Of a stretch of DNA of 64,000 nt, positions 59,305-64,000 are shown piece by piece. Location of the stretch: positions 310,001 through 374,000 of the forward strand of contig AFUT01000001.1 in assembly GCA_000223255.2 (NCBI GenBank), read 5' to 3'. The translations under genes and the position numbers were made by a program. The notes below the pieces were generated by a model that saw only the letters and a program-made list of their open reading frames with translations, had not been told where the DNA came from and did no database searches. The DNA is from Streptococcus infantis SK970. GTDB lineage: Bacteria; Bacillota; Bacilli; Lactobacillales; Streptococcaceae. Positions within the stretch are counted from its first letter, which is position 1; the number at the start of each line of letters is the position of its first letter.

Positions 59305-60684
59305 ATGAGTAAAATCGTAGTTGTGGGTGCTAACCACGCTGGAACTGCATGTATCAACACTATGTTGGACAACTTTGGAAACGAAAACGAGATCGTTGTA
59401 TTTGACCAAAACTCAAATATTTCATTCCTTGGATGTGGAATGGCTCTTTGGATCGGTGAGCAAATCGACGGTCCTGAAGGCTTGTTCTACTCTGATAAAG
59501 AAACGCTTGAAGCTAAAGGTGCGAAAATTTACATGAACTCACCTGTACTTTCAATCGACTACGATAACAAAGTTGTTACTGCAGAAGTTGAAGGAAAAGA
59601 ACACAAAGAATCATACGATAAGTTGATCTTTGCTACTGGTTCTACACCAATTTTGCCTCCAATTGAAGGTGTTGAAATTGTTAAAGGTAACCGTGAGTTC
59701 AAAGCAACTCTTGAAAACGTACAATTTGTTAAGTTATACCAAAATGCTGAAGAAGTTATCAACAAACTTGCTGATAAGAGCAAACACCTTGAACGTATCG
59801 CTGTAGTTGGTGGTGGTTACATTGGTGTTGAGCTTGCTGAAGCTTTCGAACGTCTTGGAAAAGAAGTTGTCCTTGTTGATATCGTTGACACAGTATTGAA
59901 CGGATACTATGACAAAGACTTCACACAAATGATGGCTAAAAACTTGGAAGACCACAACATCCGTTTGGCTCTTGGACAAACTGTTAAAGCTATCGAAGGT
60001 GAAGGTAAAGTTGAACGCTTGATCACTGACAAAGAAACATTTGATGTGGATATGGTTGTTCTTGCAGTTGGATTCCGTCCAAACACAGCTCTTGCTGACG
60101 GTAAGATTGAACTCTTCCGTAACGGTGCCTTCCTTGTTGACAAGAAACAAGAAACATCAATTCCAGGTGTTTATGCAGTAGGTGACTGTGCGACTGTTTA
60201 TGACAACGCTCGTAAAGACACTAGCTACATCGCGCTTGCTTCAAACGCTGTTCGTACCGGTATCGTAGGTGCGTACAACGCTTGTGGACATGAACTTGAA
60301 GGAATCGGTGTTCAAGGATCAAATGGTATTTCTATCTATGGTCTTCACATGGTTTCAACTGGTTTGACACTTGAAAAAGCAAAAGCTGCAGGCTACAATG
60401 CAACTGAAACTGGATTTAACGACCTTCAAAAACCAGAATTTATGAAACATGATAACCATGAAGTTGCTATCAAGATTGTTTTTGATCGCGACAGCCGTGA
60501 AATCCTTGGTGCTCAAATGGTATCTCGCGATTCAGCAATCAGTATGGCTATCCACATGTTCTCACTTGCTATCCAAGAACATGTTACAATTGATAAATTG
60601 GCATTGACTGATCTATTCTTCTTGCCACACTTCAACAAACCATACAACTACATCACAATGGCAGCATTGTCAGCTGAAAAATAA
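59305..60684 (+). CDS. nox: NADH oxidase, water-forming
   Basis: 459 residues. FAD Rossmann [15 protein letters not shown], single redox cysteine in [12 protein letters not shown] (Cys44), NADH Rossmann [16 protein letters not shown] and the C-terminal [16 protein letters not shown] motif, all normal for the four-electron oxidase that makes water and regenerates NAD+. AAAGGTAGG ribosome-binding site. Own promoter with a perfect cre site. Divergent from the apbE operon, also with a cre site, suggesting a joint redox/catabolite unit. Confidence 0.97.
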   Translation: MSKIVVVGANHAGTACINTMLDNFGNENEIVVFDQNSNISFLGCGMALWIGEQIDGPEGLFYSDKETLEAKGAKIYMNSPVLSIDYDNKVVTAEVEGKEHKESYDKLIFATGSTPILPPIEGVEIVKGNREFKATLENVQFVKLYQNAEEVINKLADKSKHLERIAVVGGGYIGVELAEAFERLGKEVVLVDIVDTVLNGYYDKDFTQMMAKNLEDHNIRLALGQTVKAIEGEGKVERLITDKETFDVDMVVLAVGFRPNTALADGKIELFRNGAFLVDKKQETSIPGVYAVGDCATVYDNARKDTSYIALASNAVRTGIVGAYNACGHELEGIGVQGSNGISIYGLHMVSTGLTLEKAKAAGYNATETGFNDLQKPEFMKHDNHEVAIKIVFDRDSREILGAQMVSRDSAISMAIHMFSLAIQEHVTIDKLALTDLFFLPHFNKPYNYITMAALSAEK

Positions 60685-60692
60685 TATCTATT

Positions 60693-60727
60693 AAAACAGA
60701 AGAGCATGCTCTTCTGTTTTTTTGTAT
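60693..60727 (+). terminator. Terminator of nox
   Basis: AAAACAGAAGAGCA pairs with TGCTCTTCTGTTTT, followed by seven Ts. Confidence 0.95.
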
Positions 60728-60736
60728 ATTGAAATA

Positions 60737-60766
60737 AAAAAGCAATCCTATGATTAGGTTGCTTTT
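60737..60766 (-). terminator. Terminator of the YitT-family gene
   Basis: On the minus strand AAAAGCAACCTA and TAGGATTGCTTTT pair with one bulge, followed by Ts. Confidence 0.75.
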
Positions 60767-60784
60767 CTGTTTTAAATTGCTAGT

Positions 60785-61633
60785 TTACCTTGGGTCAAAT
60801 GTAAATCCTTCCCCTAGGATTTCATGGGCTTCAGTAATAGTGATAAAAGCCATAGGATCTACAGAATGAATCATTTCTTTCATCTTAACCATTTCATTTC
60901 TAGCTACAATACAGTAGACAATCTTTAAATCGTTTTTACTGTAGTAACCTTGACCGGAGATAAAAGTTACACCTCGACCAAGTTCATCATTAATTTTATC
61001 AGCTAGTTCCATTGGCTTTTGTGTGATAATCATGAAGCCTTTACCTGCATAACCTCCTTCTCCAATTAAATCGATAACTCGTGATACGATAAAATCAAAT
61101 AGAAGAGTATAGGTTACTAGACGTAGATCTTGGAAGATAATTAAAATTAGCATAAGAATGAAGAAGTCTAAGCCAAATAGTAATTTTCCGACTGAAATAT
61201 TAGTATATTTATTAAGGATTCGAGCAACGATGTCAGTTCCACCTGTAGTTCCACCAGCGTTGAAAATAATCCCTAATCCAACCCCTAGGAGTACTCCTGA
61301 GACTAAAGCTACGATAACTAAATCACCTTCAAGATTAAACTGAAGAGGAATCTTCTCAAAGATAGCCAGCCAGACGGATACTGAGATGGTTCCCAGGAGA
61401 CTCGAATATAGAGTCTTTGCTCCAAAAATTCTCCAGGCAAGGATAAAGAGAGGGATATTGATGATGATGTTCATCAATGAGATAGGGATATTAAAGAGAT
61501 AATAGGTAATTAAGGTAATCCCTGTGGCTCCACCTTCAAATAGATGATGGGGGACTACAAAATAGGTAAGTCCGAAGGCAAAGATAGCAGCACCTAGTAT
61601 GATAGTCATGATAGACTTTATATGGTTATACAT
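60785..61633 (-). CDS. YitT-family membrane protein (DUF161 and DUF2179)
   Basis: 282 residues with five to six TM helices (DUF161 copies about 5-150) and a soluble C-terminal DUF2179 domain (about 205-282; GVTFISGQGYYSKNDLKIVYCIVARNEMVKMKEMI and PMAFITITEAHEILGEGF). Conserved GGTTGGTDIVARILNKYT between helices. Function unproven; candidate transporter. Minus strand, converging on nox. Confidence 0.92.
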   Translation of the reverse strand: MYNHIKSIMTIILGAAIFAFGLTYFVVPHHLFEGGATGITLITYYLFNIPISLMNIIINIPLFILAWRIFGAKTLYSSLLGTISVSVWLAIFEKIPLQFNLEGDLVIVALVSGVLLGVGLGIIFNAGGTTGGTDIVARILNKYTNISVGKLLFGLDFFILMLILIIFQDLRLVTYTLLFDFIVSRVIDLIGEGGYAGKGFMIITQKPMELADKINDELGRGVTFISGQGYYSKNDLKIVYCIVARNEMVKMKEMIHSVDPMAFITITEAHEILGEGFTFDPR

Positions 61634-61682
61634 TCAGAGAAAGACCTCCTTTCTATTGCACTAAAAATTGTGGCATGGGAGC

Positions 61683-63336
61683 TTAACTTAATTTCATGGA
61701 ATGAATTTTCTCAGAATCAGGTGTGACACGAAGCGTTTTTTGACCTGTATAAGTCACAAATCCAGGTTTGCCACCAGTTGGTTTGTTCAATTTTTTACCT
61801 CAATCATATCTACTTGTACGAGATTTGAGAGGCGTCCTTTCGAAAAGTAGGCTGCGAGTTCTGCAGCATCCGTCTTGACTTCATCAGAAGGATTAAGGTT
61901 TCCTGAGATGACAACGTGACTTCCAGGAATGTCTTTGGCGTGAAACCAGAGTTCCTCTTTTCGAGCGATTTTAAAGGTTAATTCTTCATTTTGAAGGTTA
62001 TTTCGTCCAACTAGGATAATAGTTTTTCCATCGCTAGCCAGATATTTCTCAGGTTTTTTGCGTTTCTGAATTTTTTCTCGTTGGCGTCTTCTGATAAATC
62101 CAGTTTGAATTAATTCTTCACGAATTTCAGCAATCTCATCTAGTCCAGCCTGGTTGAGTACCGTTTCTACACTTTCCAGATATAGAATAGTTGATTTTGT
62201 TTCTTCGATCAGTTCAGTCAGATATTTAACAGCTTCTTTTAATTTTTGATAACGTTTAAAGTATTTTTGAGCATTTTGGTTAGGCGTTAAAGCTTTATCA
62301 AGTGCGATAGTAATGGGCTGATTGGTATAGTAGTTATCTAAGACGACTTGGTCTTGGTCATTTGGAACTTGATGTAGGAAAGTCGTTAGCAACTCTCCTT
62401 TTTGTCTGAATTCTTCAGCATTTTCGGTAGCCTGAAGTTCTTTTTCTTGTTTCTTAAGCTTTTGACGATTCTTTTGTAGTTCGTTTTCGACACGACGAAT
62501 GAGTTCGCTAGCCTGTTGTTTCACACGGTCACGCTCAGCCTTATCTTTGTAAAAAACATCAAGAAGTTGAGATAAGCTCGAAAAATGTCCTTCAATTTTA
62601 GTTGAAAAAGGGACACAAGAAAAAGACTTATCAGTTAAGCATGGGTTGGTTTCTTGCTTAAAAAAGTTACGGAAATTGGAAAGTCTATCATCAGTTAATA
62701 AATTTTCTAATTCAAATGCCGTATCACGACCTAAACCTTGAAAGAGGCCTTGAAGATTTTTAGCTGTCAATTCCTGTGTTTGTAGGATTTCAAAGAGTTT
62801 TTCATCCTTGATGGTAAAGGGGTTTAGAGCATCTGTGCTCGGAGGAGCAATATAGGTAGCTCCAGGTAGGAGGGTACGGTAACTATTTTGAGAGAAACCA
62901 ATGTGTTTGATAACCTCAAGAACTTTGTTGCTAGACTTATCTACAAGGAGAATATTACTATGTTTACCCATAATCTCGATTATGAGGGTGGCTTGAATAT
63001 CGTCACCAATTTCATTCTTGTTAGAAACGGTGATTTCAACGATTCGATCGTTTTCAATCTGCTCGATAGACTCGATAACAGCACCCTGTAAATATTTTCT
63101 TAAAACCATGATAAAGGTAGAAGGTTGAGCAGGGTTTTCAAAGGTCGTTTCTGTCAACTGGATGCGTCCAAAAACAGGGTGAGCAGAAAGGAGCACACGA
63201 TGACTTTGGCGATTGCTACGGATTTGTAAGACCAATTCTTGGTCAAAGGGTTGATTAATCTTTTGAATGCGACCGTTTAGTAGTTCGGTCCGCAATTCTT
63301 CAACCATGTGGTGTAAAAAAATCCATCAAATGACAT
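61683..63336 (-). CDS. pavA: Fibronectin-binding / NFACT-family protein PavA (RqcH homologue; two frameshifts)
   Basis: 551 residues after repair, as in pneumococcal PavA. The start is ATG 63336 (MSFDGFFLHHMVEELR) with AAGGAGAG; N-terminal NFACT-N (AHPVFGRIQLT, LRKYLQGA), middle coiled coil, C-terminal NFACT-R (PEKYLASDGKTIILVGRNN, HAKDIPGSHVVISG). The family includes RqcH, which tags stalled nascent chains with alanine. As read, the runs A7 63315-63321 and T6 61791-61796 each lack one base; repair gives FFLHHMVEE and EVKKLNKPTGGKPGFVTY. Surface adhesin activity is reported for PavA in pneumococcus, and the ribosome-quality role is inferred from homology. Confidence 0.95.
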
Positions 63337-63366
63337 GGTTCTCTCCTTATGAATGTATTCCATAGT

Positions 63367-63372
63367 ATTATA
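63367..63372 (-). promoter_or_regulatory. Extended -10 promoter of pavA
   Basis: Minus-strand TGA-TATAAT with the TATAAT at 63367-63372, 31 bases before ATG 63336. Confidence 0.65.
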
Positions 63373-63402
63373 TCAAAAAGGTAGAATAAAATCATAGAAA
63401 TA

Positions 63403-63411
63403 TGGTATAAT
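63403..63411 (+). promoter_or_regulatory. Extended -10 promoter of ybeY
   Basis: TGGTATAAT with TATAAT at 63406-63411, 30 bases before ATG 63441; divergent from the pavA promoter. Confidence 0.7.
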
Positions 63412-63440
63412 AAAGCCAAGTAAAGAGAATCGAGAAGAAC

Positions 63441-63938
63441 ATGTATATTGAAATGGTAGATGAGACTGGTCAGGTTTCTAAAGAAATTTTAAAGCAAACA
63501 CAAGAAATTTTGGAATTTGCTGCGAAAAAGATTGGAAAAGAAGACAAGGAGATGGCAGTCACTTTTGTGACCAATGAACGAAGTCATGAACTCAATCTAG
63601 AGTTTCGTGATACGGACCGTCCAACAGATGTCATCAGCCTTGAATATAAGCCTGAAATAGAAATTGCTTTTGATGAGGAAGATTTGGCAGAAGACCCTGA
63701 TTTAGCAGAAATGATGTCAGAATTTGATGCTTATATCGGTGAGCTATTTATTTCAATTGACAAGGCTAAGGAGCAGGCTGAGGAGTATGGCCATAGCTTC
63801 GAACGTGAAATGGGCTTCTTAGCTGTGCACGGTTTTTTACACATAAATGGTTATGATCACTACACTCCGGAAGAAGAAGCGGAGATGTTCGGTTTACAAG
63901 AAGAAATTTTAACAGCCTATGGACTCACAAGACAATAA
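63441..63938 (+). CDS. ybeY: Endoribonuclease YbeY (rRNA maturation)
   Basis: 165 residues. The C-terminal metal motif [11 protein letters not shown] supplies three histidine ligands typical of YbeY, and [15 protein letters not shown] is conserved. Processes 16S rRNA 3' ends and is involved in ribosome quality control. Its end overlaps the following diacylglycerol kinase start by 20 bases. Confidence 0.96.
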   Translation: MYIEMVDETGQVSKEILKQTQEILEFAAKKIGKEDKEMAVTFVTNERSHELNLEFRDTDRPTDVISLEYKPEIEIAFDEEDLAEDPDLAEMMSEFDAYIGELFISIDKAKEQAEEYGHSFEREMGFLAVHGFLHINGYDHYTPEEEAEMFGLQEEILTAYGLTRQ

Positions 63939-64000
63939 ACGAAAATGGAAGAATCGCGACTTGCTCTCAAGTTTAGATTTTGCCCTGACAGGTATTTTTA
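63919..64000 (+). CDS. dgkA: Diacylglycerol/undecaprenol kinase DgkA (3' end beyond window)
   Basis: Only the first 27 codons are present, [19 protein letters not shown] up to the LTGIF segment that begins the first helix region. ATG 63919 overlaps the ybeY end. Position directly after ybeY and the DFALTGIF motif match streptococcal DgkA; the rest is outside the window. Confidence 0.85.
   Translation, partial: MDSQDNKRKWKNRDLLSSLDFALTGIF

Overview
This window is chromosomal DNA of a low-GC Gram-positive coccus, almost certainly a Mitis-group Streptococcus (S. mitis/oralis/infantis/pneumoniae relatives). The evidence is near-pneumococcal protein sequences (PotABCD, PavA, SodA, MutX, Nox, BudA), a textbook BOX repeat (A-B-B-C) at 7334-7531, sigma-A promoters rich in extended -10 (TGN-TATAAT) sites, and streptococcal T-box and L10 leaders. 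Several gene blocks are conserved internally but shuffled relative to what I remember of pneumococcus, so species cannot be fixed from this window.

Layout. 1-4868: phosphate uptake operon pstS(partial)-pstC-pstA-pstB-pstB-phoU. 4956-7574: amino-acid binding lipoprotein, a MITE-like repeat, a MocR-type regulator and a BOX element. 7605-14034: budA, a YhfC-type membrane protein, and murB-potABCD (cell wall and polyamine uptake). 14220-17954: DUF3021 protein, T-box(Ala), LURP-one-like protein, alaS. 18006-19763: a TetR-controlled quinone oxidoreductase pair. 19857-26512: gdhA (with a CodY box), pyrDA, holA, sodA, LysR regulator-lspA-rluD. 26511-30742: an accessory module (XRE regulator, LPXTG surface protein of SEC10/PgrA type, lipoprotein) bounded by a 40-bp direct repeat of the ffh terminator. 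30728-41835: ffh/ylxM, rnc-smc, TRIC-like protein, HD hydrolase, two Cof phosphatases, ftsY. 41875-50946: zwf, an amino-acid ABC transporter, uvrB, membrane proteins, mutX, niaR-niaX. 51002-56087: L10 leader-rplJ-rplL, T-box(Gly)-glyQ-glyS, DUF896. 56168-60684: a redox island of two FMN reductases, apbE and nox, with cre sites on both divergent promoters. 60785-64000: YitT, pavA, ybeY, start of dgkA.

Two messages matter most. First, the sequence carries about 23 single-base indels (nearly all one base missing from a homopolymer), breaking 21 genes including ffh (twice), smc (twice), pavA (twice), lspA and sodA. This looks like a sequencing or assembly error profile rather than biology, and I annotate those genes as whole composites. 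Second, once one such indel is repaired, the FMN reductase next to apbE gains a Gly/His-rich tail with two copies of DATSGAS, which fits the ApbE flavinylation consensus. With the adjacent apbE, a second FMN reductase and cre-controlled nox, this suggests a small carbon-regulated flavin electron-transfer system.

Other structured DNA worth attention: a nest of hairpins inside the glyQ-glyS gap, a stem-loop leader between murB and potA, three related inverted repeats between the XRE regulator and the surface protein, and a PstB paralogue whose switch histidine is replaced by arginine. I see no tRNA, rRNA, CRISPR array, prophage or intact insertion sequence.
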